Positions 37,701 through 47,134 of a stretch of 64,000 nucleotides of DNA are shown here, piece after piece. The position numbers were made by a program, and so were the translations under genes. The notes below the pieces were generated by a model. That model made no database searches and was not told the DNA's origin. It saw only the letters and a program-made list of their open reading frames with translations. Source of the DNA: Kiloniella sp. EL199 (GTDB taxonomy: Bacteria > Pseudomonadota > Alphaproteobacteria > Kiloniellales > Kiloniellaceae); assembly GCF_900313065.1 (NCBI RefSeq), contig NZ_OMPU01000014.1:124001-188000 (forward strand). Direction: 5' to 3'. Position 1 is the stretch's first letter. Each line of letters starts with the position of its first letter.

Positions 37701-38773
37701 CCGATCTCATTACTATCTTCCGACGTTCCTGCGCCAGTAAGGAGATCCATTTGTGATGATCTTCGAGCCTTACTCTCAACAGGTTCGTTCAAACCCAGAT
37801 ATGTATACCCCGTTGAGCTGAGCAATCGCCCACGTGGTGTTCGCTGTAAAAAGCCCTGTTGGATCAAATAGGGTTCAATGACATCCTCAATGACGTCTCG
37901 TTGCTCGGATAAAGCAGCAGCAATAGTTTCGGCACCGACAGGCCCCCCCCCGTAGTTTTCGGCTATGACCCGCAGATATCGACGATCCATGGCATCAAGC
38001 CCCTTTTCATCGACATCCAGGCGACGCAAGGCCACATCCGCATCAGCAGCTTCGATCAATTCAACACCAGCGACAGCGGCAAAATCCCTCACCCGTCGCA
38101 ACAAACGCCCGGATACCCTTGGTGTACCTCTTGCACGGCGCGCGATTTCAAAAGCGCCGTCATCACTCATGGGCGCTTCAAGAATTTTGGCACCACGGGC
38201 AACAATCTGCTGTAGCTCATCTGGCTCATAGAATTGAAGCCTTAAGGGGATTCCAAACCTTTCACGCAAAGGCGTTGAAATCAGGCCTGAACGTGTTGTG
38301 GCTCCGATTAAGGTAAAGGGCGGAAGATCAATTTGCACAGATCTTGCGGCTGGTCCCTCACCTATAATCAAATCCAGCTTGAAGTCTTCCATCGCTGGAT
38401 AAAGTATCTCTTCAACTACCGGGGACAAACGATGAATTTCATCAATAAAAAGAACATCGTGGGGTTGTAAATTCGTCAAAATCGCAGCCAAGTCGCCGGC
38501 TTTGGCAATAACAGGTCCTGATGTTGCCCGAAAACCTACGCCAAGTTCACGAGCAACGACCTGAGCCAAAGTCGTTTTACCAAGGCCAGGTGGCCCAAAA
38601 AACAACACATGATCAAGTGCATCACCGCGCTGTTTCGCGGCCTCAATGAAAATATGCAGATTTTCGCGTAATTGACGCTGTCCGATAAATTCCCCAAGAC
38701 TTAATGGACGTAGAGATTTCTCAGCCCCATCACCTTCCGAGAATTCATTAGATACTAATCGATCATCACTCAC
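37697..38773 (-). CDS. ruvB: Holliday junction branch-migration ATPase RuvB
   Basis: 358 aa. Walker [10 protein letters not shown], Walker B DEIHRL, sensor 1 GATTRSG and arginine-finger region LRERFGI, with the C-terminal winged helix ending [14 protein letters not shown]. Hexameric motor that pumps DNA through RuvA-bound junctions. GTG start (38773) overlaps the ruvA stop by 4 bp. The last 30 residues after the winged helix are an extra tail. Confidence 0.97.
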   Translation of the reverse strand: MSDDRLVSNEFSEGDGAEKSLRPLSLGEFIGQRQLRENLHIFIEAAKQRGDALDHVLFFGPPGLGKTTLAQVVARELGVGFRATSGPVIAKAGDLAAILTNLQPHDVLFIDEIHRLSPVVEEILYPAMEDFKLDLIIGEGPAARSVQIDLPPFTLIGATTRSGLISTPLRERFGIPLRLQFYEPDELQQIVARGAKILEAPMSDDGAFEIARRARGTPRVSGRLLRRVRDFAAVAGVELIEAADADVALRRLDVDEKGLDAMDRRYLRVIAENYGGGPVGAETIAAALSEQRDVIEDVIEPYLIQQGFLQRTPRGRLLSSTGYTYLGLNEPVESKARRSSQMDLLTGAGTSEDSNEIG

Positions 38774-39396
38774 CGCATTAACTCCGCAAGACCACCGCGT
38801 ATCAGTTCTTCCAGCGGCGTATCAGCCCCCTGCTCACTGGATACTTTTGCAACAGCACTATAGGCTTCAGAACGTCGATAACCCAAATTAACCAATGCAG
38901 AAACTGCATCCTCTGAAATAGCCATCGGCGTTGCCTCAGATTTCCCCTCAGCTGCAGAGCCATCAACAATTTCGCCTGAAGTTCCCAGAGAAAGCTTGGC
39001 AATTTTATCTTTTAATTCGTTCATGATGCGGATGGCCAACTTAGGCCCAACACCATTAGCGCGGGTTATGGTAGTTTTATCCTGAGCAGCAATAGCCACA
39101 GACAACTCGTCCGGAGATATAGCAGACAAGATCGCAAGACCAACCTTTGCCCCGACCCCCTGAACGGTACCAAGCAAAAGATACCATTCTTTTTCAGCAG
39201 CCGTTGCGAACCCAAAAAGATGGATATGATCTTCTCTGACATGGGTTTCAATCAACAGGCTTGCCACTTCGCCTTGGCCGGGAAGAACAGAGAGGGTGCG
39301 ACTGGAACAGAAAACGATGTATCCAACGCCCCCAACATCGAGCATAACCCAGTCATCCCCTGTGGAATCAACCTTTCCGGTCAGCTTGCCGATCAT
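38770..39396 (-). CDS. ruvA: Holliday junction-binding protein RuvA
   Basis: 208 aa. N-terminal OB domain ([10 protein letters not shown]), two helix-hairpin-helix motifs around [13 protein letters not shown] and [16 protein letters not shown], a flexible acidic linker, and the C-terminal three-helix domain that contacts RuvB ([16 protein letters not shown]). Tetramer that holds the junction open. Start codon overlaps the ruvC stop by 4 bp. Confidence 0.97.
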   Translation of the reverse strand: MIGKLTGKVDSTGDDWVMLDVGGVGYIVFCSSRTLSVLPGQGEVASLLIETHVREDHIHLFGFATAAEKEWYLLLGTVQGVGAKVGLAILSAISPDELSVAIAAQDKTTITRANGVGPKLAIRIMNELKDKIAKLSLGTSGEIVDGSAAEGKSEATPMAISEDAVSALVNLGYRRSEAYSAVAKVSSEQGADTPLEELIRGGLAELMR

Positions 39397-39980
39397 CTAA
39401 ACTTCTTCCCCCACGCTTTGCCTGCTTTCTTTACCGTTCTAGGGTCTTCAATTCCCGCTTTTTTCAAAGCTGCACTGATTGGGTCTTCTGTTCCTTTTGC
39501 CCATTTTCTGTCAGTCGAAGCATTATGGGCATGACAGATTGCAATAGCCAAGGCATCCGCAGCATCAGAAGAGGTAATTTTACATCCTGGCAACAGGCGT
39601 TCAACCATCATCTGAACCTGTTCTTTTGTTGCGTGACCAGTCCCAACCACTGATTTTTTGACAATCATTGGCAAATATTCACCAACAGGCAAACCAACCA
39701 ATGCCGGGGTAATAAGGGCAATACCACGCGCCATACCAAGTTTAAGCGTTGAGTTAGGGTTCTTATTGGCCAACGTAATTTCGACGGCAGCTTCATCGGG
39801 TTGATAATCGGCAAGAACAGCTTGAATACCGTCATGGATTTCCACAAGTCGTTTGGGCAATTCGTTTGTCGACAACGTTTTCACAACACCATTTGCAATA
39901 TGGTGTAGCCTGCTACCTTCTGATTCGATAATTCCCCACCCGGTAAAACGAAGGCCGGGATCGATTCCAATGATCCGCAT
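39393..39980 (-). CDS. ruvC: Crossover junction endodeoxyribonuclease RuvC
   Basis: 195 aa. RNase H-fold resolvase. The first catalytic Asp is D7 in RIIGIDPGLRFTGWG, the Glu is in EEVFVNKN-like EITLANKNPNST, and the paired acidic residues are in SSDAADALAIAICHA. The C-terminal tail is basic. First gene of ruvCAB, 28 bp after yebC. The Arg/Lys-rich last 25 residues exceed the E. coli length. Confidence 0.96.
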   Translation of the reverse strand: MRIIGIDPGLRFTGWGIIESEGSRLHHIANGVVKTLSTNELPKRLVEIHDGIQAVLADYQPDEAAVEITLANKNPNSTLKLGMARGIALITPALVGLPVGEYLPMIVKKSVVGTGHATKEQVQMMVERLLPGCKITSSDAADALAIAICHAHNASTDRKWAKGTEDPISAALKKAGIEDPRTVKKAGKAWGKKFR

Positions 39981-40008
39981 ACTCTCTGGACCCGGCCTCC
40001 TTTATGAC

Positions 40009-40761
40009 TTAGCCAGCTGTAAGCTTGGCCATAATTTCATCGGCGATTTCAAAATTTGCACTAACGTTTTGAACATCGTCGTTATCGTCAAGCGTATCAA
40101 TCAATTTCAACATTGTTGATGCCTGGTCTTCATTCAAACTGATCGTGTTTTGCGGTTTCCATTGAAGACCTAGCTCTGTCGGGGGGCCAAACTTCTCAAT
40201 CAGAGCATCCCGGACAGCGGCAAAATCACCGGGGTCACAAATTATTTCATAATCGTCATCAGTGCTTTCCACATTATCGGCACCGGCTTCAACGGCAGCT
40301 TCAAACACTGTATCTGCATCAGCAACAGATGCGGGATAGGTCAAGGAACCCACACGGTCAAACATGAAGGAAACACTACCCGTCTCCCCCAGATTACCTC
40401 CAAGTTTGGAAAAGGCTGTCCGAACTTCGGATGCCGTCCTGTTACGGTTATCCGTTGACGCATCAACAATCACAGCCACACCAGCAGGACCATAGCCCTC
40501 ATAACGCACATCCTCGTAATTTGCGACTTCTTCCCCGCCGGCAACACGTTTAACGGCGCGATCAATGTTGTCTTTCGGCATGTTCGCAGCACGTGCCGCC
40601 ATGATGGCATTACGCAAGGTAGAGTTTTGTTCCGGATCCGGCAATCCAGAACGCGCTGCAACCATAATTTCACGTGTGTGTCGTGCGAAGATTTTTGCAC
40701 GTTTTTTATCCTGAGCACCCTTGCGGTGCATAATGTTCTTAAATTGTGAGTGGCCTGCCAT
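40009..40761 (-). CDS. yebC: YebC/PmpR-family protein
   Basis: 250 aa. [20 protein letters not shown] is the family N terminus (Trp of the usual HSKWANI replaced by Phe), with [13 protein letters not shown] and [10 protein letters not shown] following. Some members regulate transcription; others ease ribosome stalling at proline runs, which could matter for the Pro-rich TolA and EF-P context, though that is inference. Upstream of ruvC as in most alphaproteobacteria. Confidence 0.95.
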   Translation of the reverse strand: MAGHSQFKNIMHRKGAQDKKRAKIFARHTREIMVAARSGLPDPEQNSTLRNAIMAARAANMPKDNIDRAVKRVAGGEEVANYEDVRYEGYGPAGVAVIVDASTDNRNRTASEVRTAFSKLGGNLGETGSVSFMFDRVGSLTYPASVADADTVFEAAVEAGADNVESTDDDYEIICDPGDFAAVRDALIEKFGPPTELGLQWKPQNTISLNEDQASTMLKLIDTLDDNDDVQNVSANFEIADEIMAKLTAG

Positions 40762-40869
40762 GAGCAGAATTCCTAGCTATCGTATTATTAAACAGTATTT
40801 TTAATTGCCTTCTAGCAGGATTTCACGGCCAGAAGAAGCCCTAATAAAGCTGTTTTCTTTTTTCGATCA

Positions 40870-40906
40870 CGACCATATAGGATGATCATCCTGTATTATC
40901 GACCAT
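40870..40906. promoter_or_regulatory. Palindrome flanked by direct repeats upstream of yebC and the 97-aa gene
   Basis: AGGATGATCATCCT (40879-40892) is a perfect 14-bp palindrome, flanked by CGACCAT at 40870-40876 and 40900-40906. It is in the 262-bp divergent gap (40762-41023) and could be an operator. No named regulator motif recognised. Confidence 0.45.
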
Positions 40907-41023
40907 GTTCTGATCTTGAAGTTTGAGATCCCTGGTCAAAATTATTAACTAAAGTTTAAGTTAAAATTCATAAAATAACCTATCATCAATAAAAGAACGC
41001 GATATCTGGATCGGCAATACACC

Positions 41024-41317
41024 ATGGCAGAGAAGTTCCATATCCTTGATCTCCCCGAGGACGACCAACTTGATGCAAAAGAATTCTCAAAACTGGCAGA
41101 ACAAGCTGCTGACCTGACAGAGGATTACGCATTCTATTCAAATCTGGATGCCTTAAGCACACTTATTAAAACAGCTGAACCTTCAGCGAATCAAACGTCA
41201 GAAGCGGCTTCACAGGTAATATCTATCGCAAATGACACACTTCAACAAACCGATATGATGATTGACGAGGTACAGCGTTTTAAATCTTTGTCAGAAAAAA
41301 TAGCTAAGCACTCATAG
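41024..41317 (+). CDS. Small helical protein of unknown function
   Basis: 97 aa, acidic, no signal or membrane segment. Predicted almost entirely helical with heptad-like spacing from about residue 18 to 95 (LAEQAADL, VISIANDTLQ, MMIDEVQRFKSLSEKIA). It resembles short chemoreceptor-signalling or structural coiled-coil pieces only in composition; I do not recognise a family. Codon use is like the neighbours. It stands alone, divergent from yebC and converging on ymdB with 9 bp between stops. Confidence 0.6.
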   Translation: MAEKFHILDLPEDDQLDAKEFSKLAEQAADLTEDYAFYSNLDALSTLIKTAEPSANQTSEAASQVISIANDTLQQTDMMIDEVQRFKSLSEKIAKHS

Positions 41318-41326
41318 CCATTGGCG

Positions 41327-42148
41327 TCAATCGGCCTGTGGAATCGTTTGAGACAATCGTCCACCAACACGAACGGGTTCTACACGAGTCGCCAAACCGG
41401 TTGCATCATCGGTTTCAATGTACAACGCGCACAATGTTGCTTCACCAATCGCCGGACTCATGCGCTCTGTTGGCAATTTTTTTGTAAAACGCGCAACAGG
41501 AACTTCTTTTTTCATACCTATAACCGAATCGTAATCTCCGGTCATACCAACATCACTCTGATAGGCTGTCCCATAAGGTAACACCGTGTGATCAGCAGTT
41601 GGTACGTGGGTGTGCGTCCCAACAACAAGGCTAACCTTGCCATCCAGAAAATGTCCCATGGCCATTTTTTCACTGGTTGCTTCTCCGTGGAAATCAACAA
41701 CAACAGCAGAAAGTCCCTGTTGCCCCATTTTATAGCGATCCAGGATTTTAGAGATAGCGGCAAAAGGATCATCCAGCGGATCCATAAAGACACGTCCCAT
41801 GGCATTCATAACCATGATTTTACGTCCACCCGACACTTCGTAGAGCGCCGCCCCGCGACCCGGGGCACCTTCGGGGTAGTTCAACGGACGCAACAAACGA
41901 TTTTCGTTGTTGATATAAACCATGCAATCCCGTTGATCCCAACTGTGATTGCCACCGGAAACCACGTCCGCACCATGATCAAAAAACTGCTTACAGATTT
42001 TTTCCGTGACTCCAAAGCCCGACGCCGCATTCTCGCCGTTCACGATAACAAAATCCAGTTTCAGGTCCCGTCGAAGACCCGGCAAGTGTGCAACAATTGC
42101 ATCTCGCCCAGAACGCCCGACAACATCACCACAAAACAATAATCTCAT
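41327..42148 (-). CDS. YmdB-family metallophosphoesterase (TIGR00282)
   Basis: 273 aa. Dimetal motifs: FCGDVVGRSGRDAI, NGENAASGFG, GGNHSWDQ, VDFHGEATSEK and GTHTHVPTAD. Family members hydrolyse 2',3'-cyclic nucleotides and affect sporulation or biofilm in Gram-positives; role in proteobacteria is unclear. Downstream of the 5-FCL gene (146 bp gap) in the same direction, a pairing common in alphaproteobacteria. No signal peptide. Confidence 0.9.
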   Translation of the reverse strand: MRLLFCGDVVGRSGRDAIVAHLPGLRRDLKLDFVIVNGENAASGFGVTEKICKQFFDHGADVVSGGNHSWDQRDCMVYINNENRLLRPLNYPEGAPGRGAALYEVSGGRKIMVMNAMGRVFMDPLDDPFAAISKILDRYKMGQQGLSAVVVDFHGEATSEKMAMGHFLDGKVSLVVGTHTHVPTADHTVLPYGTAYQSDVGMTGDYDSVIGMKKEVPVARFTKKLPTERMSPAIGEATLCALYIETDDATGLATRVEPVRVGGRLSQTIPQAD

Positions 42149-42294
42149 AATAGTCTCTCATATAATGGGACAGCTATAGAAAAGCAGCCTTTTCTCAACA
42201 CACCGTCCTACTACCCTGTGCAGGACAGCTTGGCAAAGAGTTTACCCGAGCGAAGTCCACTCCCGATAACATCTTCGCTTAAAAATATAAGGAA

Positions 42295-42903
42295 TTAATG
42301 AGAGATTGAATCAGGAGAGACAATAACTTCCTGCTCGGTCACGATATAGTTCAATGGCTGATCATAAGGTCCACGAATAACTGTTGGCATTTCCTGCCCT
42401 GCATAGGCAACTCCAATCGCCGTGACCGCTTTTTTAGCCCGTAATTTATCCAGCGTCCGGTCATAAAACCCCCCGCCATAGCCAAGGCGATAACCAGCGC
42501 GATCAAAAGCAAGGAGCGGAACAAAAAGAATATCAGGTTCCAGCTCTTGCTTGTCGACACCTGGCTCTTTGGTACCAAAGCCAGCATCATCAAGCGCATC
42601 ACCCGGTGCCCAGCTTCTGAAAATCAAGGGTTTTCCAGCACCAAGCATAACGGGCAATACGGGTTTGAAACCTTTGTCATATAGCGTTTGCAATAGAGGC
42701 ATCGGATCAAGTTCATCACCCAGGGGCCAATAGGCAGAAACCACAGCCTGTGCAGGTAGAGGAATCGCCTCAAACAAGCGTTTGCATAGTCGCTCCGCAG
42801 CATCAGGATTGTGCTCATAGGCTTCAGCACGATTCTTCTTTGCTTCTTTACGAAGCAATTTTTTGCGCTGATCAATCTCATCGACATTCTGTGTGGTCAT
42901 CAT
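42295..42903 (-). CDS. 5-formyltetrahydrofolate cyclo-ligase
   Basis: 202-203 aa from the tandem ATG codons at 42903/42900 behind a GGGGGG tract; an earlier ATG at 42918 is also open. Converts 5-formyl-THF to methenyl-THF with ATP. N-terminal KKLLRKEAKKNR, ATP/substrate loops SAYWPLGDELDPMPL and the C-terminal GYRLGYGGGFYDRTL signature are intact. It is directly downstream of the 6S RNA gene, a linkage conserved widely in proteobacteria (ssrS-ygfA). Confidence 0.93.
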   Translation of the reverse strand: MMTTQNVDEIDQRKKLLRKEAKKNRAEAYEHNPDAAERLCKRLFEAIPLPAQAVVSAYWPLGDELDPMPLLQTLYDKGFKPVLPVMLGAGKPLIFRSWAPGDALDDAGFGTKEPGVDKQELEPDILFVPLLAFDRAGYRLGYGGGFYDRTLDKLRAKKAVTAIGVAYAGQEMPTVIRGPYDQPLNYIVTEQEVIVSPDSISH

Positions 42904-42964
42904 CCCCCCAAAATCCATATCTATTCACCCTGATCAGGGTCCAATAAACCAGAGAGGAAAACGT

Positions 42965-43116
42965 GGTGCCGCGGCAGCCGTCGGCTCAAAGTCCTCTTGC
43001 GGCCTGCATAAGCAGGTGGGCGCCATATACCGAGACCACGATCCCGGCAGGGACAGCTCCCTAAAGAAGATTATTGGCCCCAGGGATTTTACCAGCCTAA
43101 CGCACTCCGCAGCACC
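42965..43116 (-). ncRNA. ssrS: 6S RNA
   Basis: Lies between zapA and the 5-FCL gene, the conserved ssrS position. The ends pair in a nine- to ten-base-pair closing stem (GGTGCTGCGG at the 5' end, 43116-43107, with CCGCGGCACC at the 3' end, 42974-42965, one G-U). GCGTTAGGCTGG, the CCCTGGGGCC segment and the GATCGTGGTC/GGCGCCCACC arm resemble alphaproteobacterial 6S RNAs. It mimics an open promoter and holds sigma70 polymerase. True ends may extend a few bases. Confidence 0.85.
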
Positions 43117-43127
43117 AGTGAGATCTT

Positions 43128-43469
43128 TTACTGATTTTCCAATCGGGCGGCAATAGATTCCAAGCGATCAGCACAACTTTCCAGCGCGCTTGCGACTTTC
43201 TCTGCTTCAACTTCGTCAACAGCAGTATCTTTTTTACCGCTTGCCGATTTACCATCATCAATTTCGATATAGGCTTCGTGTAATTCATCAGCAAGAAGCA
43301 AGCTCGCCATGAGCATTAAATGAGCTTCACTGACTTGCCCCATTGATCCTTTAAGTTCATCAATTTTTTGATTGATATACTTGGCCAATCCCAAAAGATG
43401 ATCTTCCTGCCCATCCTGACAACCAACTGAATAGCGGCGTCCGTTCACATTAAGTGTTACTTGCGCCAT
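43128..43469 (-). CDS. zapA: Cell division protein ZapA
   Basis: 113 aa. N-terminal ZapA fold (MAQVTLNVNGRRYSVGCQDGQEDHLLGLA) followed by a helical tetramerisation region. It bundles FtsZ filaments. The C-terminal part from about 70 is Lys/Ala/Glu-rich coiled coil. The ATG is 4 bp after the DUF4164 stop, and 6S RNA follows 11 bp after its own stop. Confidence 0.93.
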   Translation of the reverse strand: MAQVTLNVNGRRYSVGCQDGQEDHLLGLAKYINQKIDELKGSMGQVSEAHLMLMASLLLADELHEAYIEIDDGKSASGKKDTAVDEVEAEKVASALESCADRLESIAARLENQ

Positions 43470-43473
43470 ACTC

Positions 43474-43698
43474 TTAATTCTCCAGCGATGCCGAAAGTTG
43501 TCCGATCACTTTATCCAGGCGATCACCAACTTCCCGTTTGGTATTTTTAAGTTCAGCGTTCTCTTTCAAACTCTGATCGAGATTTTTTTGCAACTCTCGA
43601 AGCTCATCATCGGATTCGTTTGATGTTGCTTCAATGTTTTTCTCAATTGTATCCACTGCAAGAGCAAGACGCTCCACAGCTTTTAGTAATCTCGTCAT
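43474..43698 (-). CDS. DUF4164-type small coiled-coil protein
   Basis: 74 aa. Nearly all predicted coiled coil, with heptads from LLKAVERLALAV to LDKVIGQLSASL. The place immediately before zapA (4-bp gap) is typical of the alphaproteobacterial DUF4164 proteins, possibly functional counterparts of ZapB. Function not established. Start ATG 43698 is divergent from tkt with 290 bp between. Confidence 0.8.
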   Translation of the reverse strand: MTRLLKAVERLALAVDTIEKNIEATSNESDDELRELQKNLDQSLKENAELKNTKREVGDRLDKVIGQLSASLEN

Positions 43699-43837
43699 AT
43701 CAAGAAACAGCCATTTGCTGAAATTTTATCCCCAGATCAGTAACCCGGCTCAATTACAGGGTAATATCAATATTCACCAGAATAAGATGCCCATCTTACA
43801 TAGGTCAACAGCCTGTCTTACAAGTCTTTTCATTGTG

Positions 43838-43958
43838 ACCTTTATAAGGTTATTTTTCCGAACATGACAATCATTCCTCAGATCACTGTTGACCTTGGCG
43901 GTGCAAAGGGGCATTTTGCCGCCGTTAATGGCCCCCTGTCTTAAACATTACAGACAGG
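43838..43958. promoter_or_regulatory. Dyads upstream of tkt
   Basis: The 290-bp gap before tkt contains ACCTTTATAAGGT (43838-43850), a near-symmetric dyad, and the hairpin CCTGTCT/AGACAGG (43935-43941, 43952-43958) in the presumed tkt leader. Neither is a terminator (no T run). Candidate operator and leader structure only. Confidence 0.3.
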
Positions 43959-43988
43959 ATAATCTGAACCCAACCGGGGACCTTGAAT

Positions 43989-46004
43989 ATGACTGCACTG
44001 CGCCTTCCCGTATCTGCTGCGGACGCCGCGCCAGGTAGCAACCACACTGATATGGCAAATGCCATTCGTGCTCTTTCCATGGATGCCGTTCAACGCGCGA
44101 ACTCTGGACATCCAGGAATGCCAATGGGCATGGCTGATGTAGCTACCGTACTTTACAGCCGTTTTCTTAAATTTGATCCATTACGCCCTGACTGGGCAGA
44201 TCGCGACCGTTTTGTTTTGTCTGCTGGTCATGGATCAATGTTGATCTATTCCTTGCTGCATCTTACTGGCTATCCGGATATGACGATGGATCAGATCAAA
44301 AATTTCCGCCAGCTGGACAGCATCACAGCCGGTCACCCTGAATTTGGGCATGCCCCCGGCATTGAGACAACCACCGGTCCTCTTGGACAGGGTATTGCGA
44401 CCGCTGTTGGTATGGCCCTGGGTGAGCGCATGATGAATGCCCGTTATGGCGACGAGATTGTGGATCACTATACCTATGCCATTGCGGGGGACGGCTGCCT
44501 TATGGAAGGCATCAGTCACGAAGCAATTTCAATGGCCGGTCACCTGAAACTGAACAAACTAGTTGTTCTTTTTGATGACAATGGCATCACCATTGATGGT
44601 TCAACGGACATGTCCGTTTCTGATAATCAGATTAAACGCTTTGAAGCCTGTGGCTGGGATGCGGTTGCCATTGATGGTCACGATCCCGAAGCCATTGCTA
44701 CAGCAATCGAAACAGCACGTAACAGTGACAAGCCTTCACTGATTGCCTGTAAAACAGTAATTGGTTTCGGTGCACCGACCAAAGCAGGAACATCGAAAAC
44801 TCATGGTGCGCCGCTCGGCGATGACGAGATTGCAGGCACCAGAGAAAAGATTGGCTGGCCGCACGCTCCGTTCGAAATTCCTGAGAACATTCTCAAGGCA
44901 TGGCGATCAGCCGGTGAACGTGGTGCAGAGTTCTCGGCGGCATGGGATGCTGAACTCGCAAAAATCCCCGCTGACAAGCGTAAGCTTTTCGAAGATCAAA
45001 TGGCAGGTAAGTTGCCAGATGGCTGGAAAGAAACTTTCCGGGCTTACAAAACCAAAATCAGCGAAGAAGCACCAAAACTGGCAACACGTCAGTCTTCTCA
45101 AAAAGCTTTGGAAGAACTTACAGCACTGATCCCGCAAATGATTGGTGGCTCTGCTGACCTCACAGGCTCTAACAACACCAAATCCGGTGTTCAGGGCCCT
45201 GTAAGCGCAGACAACTATGGTGGCAGCTATATTTATTACGGTGTACGTGAACACGGTATGGCAGCTGCCATGAACGGCCTAGCCCTTCACGGCGGTTTTG
45301 TACCTTATGGCGGAACCTTCCTTGTCTTCACAGACTACTGTCGCCCGTCTATCCGTCTTTCTGCCCTGATGAAACAACGCGTTATCTACGTCATGACGCA
45401 TGATTCTATCGGTTTGGGCGAAGATGGTCCCACACACCAACCTGTCGAGCATATAGCCTCTCTTCGTGCGATCCCGAATCTGAATGTGTTCCGTCCTGCT
45501 GATGCGATTGAAGCTGCCGAGTGTTGGGAACTCGCGCTTGAAAGCGAAGATACTCCTTCTGTAATCGCTCTGACCCGCCAGGGACTTCCCGCACAGCGCA
45601 AGGATATATCCGTAAACTATTCCAGTTACGGTGCTTATATCCTTAATCCTTCTGTACTTGATCGTCAGGTCACGCTGTTGGCAACCGGATCAGAAGTAGA
45701 GATTGCGCTTGCAGGTCAGAAACTTCTTGAAGAAATGGGCATTGGTACAGCCGTTGTTTCCATGCCATGCTGGGAACTGTTCAAACAACAGCCACAGCAT
45801 TACCGTGATGAAGTTCTCTCACCCGGCACATTGACAGTTGCCGTTGAAGCAGCTCTTCCATTTGGATGGCACGAGTGGATTGGATCACAAGGCGCATTTG
45901 TCGGGATGACTGATTTCGGCGCGTCAGCCCCAATCGATCAACTCTACAAGAAGTTTAAAATTACACCTGAAGCAATCGTAGACGCGGTTAAAGCGCGCCT
46001 GTAA
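43989..46004 (+). CDS. tkt: Transketolase
   Basis: 671 aa from the ATG at 43989, eight bases after GGGGA; a TTG two codons earlier is unlikely. Thiamine-diphosphate enzyme of the pentose phosphate pathway. [13 protein letters not shown] near the N terminus, [13 protein letters not shown] for the metal/ThDP site, and [19 protein letters not shown] for the pyrimidine domain with its catalytic Glu. First gene of the tkt-fba-gap cluster. Confidence 0.97.
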   Translation: MTALRLPVSAADAAPGSNHTDMANAIRALSMDAVQRANSGHPGMPMGMADVATVLYSRFLKFDPLRPDWADRDRFVLSAGHGSMLIYSLLHLTGYPDMTMDQIKNFRQLDSITAGHPEFGHAPGIETTTGPLGQGIATAVGMALGERMMNARYGDEIVDHYTYAIAGDGCLMEGISHEAISMAGHLKLNKLVVLFDDNGITIDGSTDMSVSDNQIKRFEACGWDAVAIDGHDPEAIATAIETARNSDKPSLIACKTVIGFGAPTKAGTSKTHGAPLGDDEIAGTREKIGWPHAPFEIPENILKAWRSAGERGAEFSAAWDAELAKIPADKRKLFEDQMAGKLPDGWKETFRAYKTKISEEAPKLATRQSSQKALEELTALIPQMIGGSADLTGSNNTKSGVQGPVSADNYGGSYIYYGVREHGMAAAMNGLALHGGFVPYGGTFLVFTDYCRPSIRLSALMKQRVIYVMTHDSIGLGEDGPTHQPVEHIASLRAIPNLNVFRPADAIEAAECWELALESEDTPSVIALTRQGLPAQRKDISVNYSSYGAYILNPSVLDRQVTLLATGSEVEIALAGQKLLEEMGIGTAVVSMPCWELFKQQPQHYRDEVLSPGTLTVAVEAALPFGWHEWIGSQGAFVGMTDFGASAPIDQLYKKFKITPEAIVDAVKARL

Positions 46005-46033
46005 AGCTTGGGATCTGTTAAAGGATTTTAGAT

Positions 46034-47032
46034 ATGACTGAATCACTTGCAGATATTGCGCAGGCTCTTGTAACCAGCGGCAAGGGGATTCTTGCCGCTG
46101 ATGAGAGCACAGGTACTATAAAAAAACGGTTTGATTCTATAGATGTAGAATCAACAGAAGATTCCCGACGCGATTACCGCGAACTCCTTTTCCGGGCAAA
46201 AGGCGGAAATGATTTTATCAGTGGCGTCATCCTTTATGATGAAACTCTGCGTCAGAATGCAGCCGATGGCACGCCTCTAAGCAAAATACTTCAGGATCAA
46301 GGCATTATTCCTGGTATTAAAGTTGACCTAGGTGCCAAACCACTCGCCGGACATGACATAGAAACAATCACCGAAGGCCTTGATGGCTTGCGGGATCGTT
46401 TGAAAGAATATGCCAAGCTTGGCGCTAAGTTCACCAAGTGGCGCGGTGTTTATAAAATCACCGACGAAACCCCAAGCTTTGCTGCGGTTAATGCCAATGC
46501 CCATGCTTTGGCACGTTACGCTGCTCTTGCGCAGGAAGCAGGATTGGTTCCAATTGTAGAACCAGAAATCCTGATGGACGGCGATCATGACATCAATGTC
46601 TGTCAGGCCATTAGCGAAGAAGTTCTACGCTCCGTTTTTGCCGAATTGGCAAATCAGGAAGTTGAGTTGGAAGGCATTCTTCTAAAGCCAAACATGGTGA
46701 TTGCCGGACAAGATTGCCCAGAACAAAATTCTGTGGAAGAAGTCGCTGAACGCACAGTTGCAACCCTCTTGCGTTGTGTGCCAGCCGCTGTTCCGGGCAT
46801 AGTTTTCCTTTCCGGAGGTCAAAGTGATGAACTGGCAACAAGCCATCTCAATGCCATGAACAAGATCAGTAGCAATCTGCCATGGAAGCTTAGCTTCTCT
46901 TATGGTCGTGCCCTACAAGCAGCCCCCCTCAAAGCCTGGGCTGGTAAAAAAGAAAATGCCGGTGCAATGCAACAGGCGTTTTTGAAAAGAGCCGAAGATA
47001 ATAGCAGGGCGTCGACAGGCACCCTCGATTAA
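46034..47032 (+). CDS. fba: Fructose-bisphosphate aldolase, class I
   Basis: 332 aa. Eukaryote-like class I aldolase: GILAADESTGTIKKRF at 18-33, FTKWRGVYKI with a substrate-contact Lys near 140, and EGILLKPNM with the Schiff-base Lys near 223. It needs no metal, unlike the class II enzymes usual in many proteobacteria. Cleaves or forms fructose-1,6-bisphosphate. Located between tkt and gap with 29 and 102-bp gaps, so probably co-transcribed with tkt. Confidence 0.95.
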   Translation: MTESLADIAQALVTSGKGILAADESTGTIKKRFDSIDVESTEDSRRDYRELLFRAKGGNDFISGVILYDETLRQNAADGTPLSKILQDQGIIPGIKVDLGAKPLAGHDIETITEGLDGLRDRLKEYAKLGAKFTKWRGVYKITDETPSFAAVNANAHALARYAALAQEAGLVPIVEPEILMDGDHDINVCQAISEEVLRSVFAELANQEVELEGILLKPNMVIAGQDCPEQNSVEEVAERTVATLLRCVPAAVPGIVFLSGGQSDELATSHLNAMNKISSNLPWKLSFSYGRALQAAPLKAWAGKKENAGAMQQAFLKRAEDNSRASTGTLD

Positions 47033-47048
47033 TCTTCACCCTAATGAG

Positions 47049-47072
47049 CACCCCATCCGAAAGGTTGGGGTG
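47049..47072 (+). terminator. Hairpin between fba and gap
   Basis: CACCCCATCC-GAAA-GGTTGGGGTG (47049-47072): 9 pairs with one T-T mismatch and a stable GAAA tetraloop, followed by a weak TTGTATT. Partial terminator or mRNA stabiliser. Confidence 0.5.
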
Positions 47073-47134
47073 TTGTATTAAGAGGCAAAAGCCTCGAACA
47101 CGTGTAACTAAATAAAGAAAATAGGTTCCAAATC

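Noticed and set aside
42927-42940. Palindrome ACCCTGATCAGGGT as the 6S terminator
   Set aside because: It is a perfect palindrome without loop and without a T run; it may be an operator but cannot be supported as a terminator.
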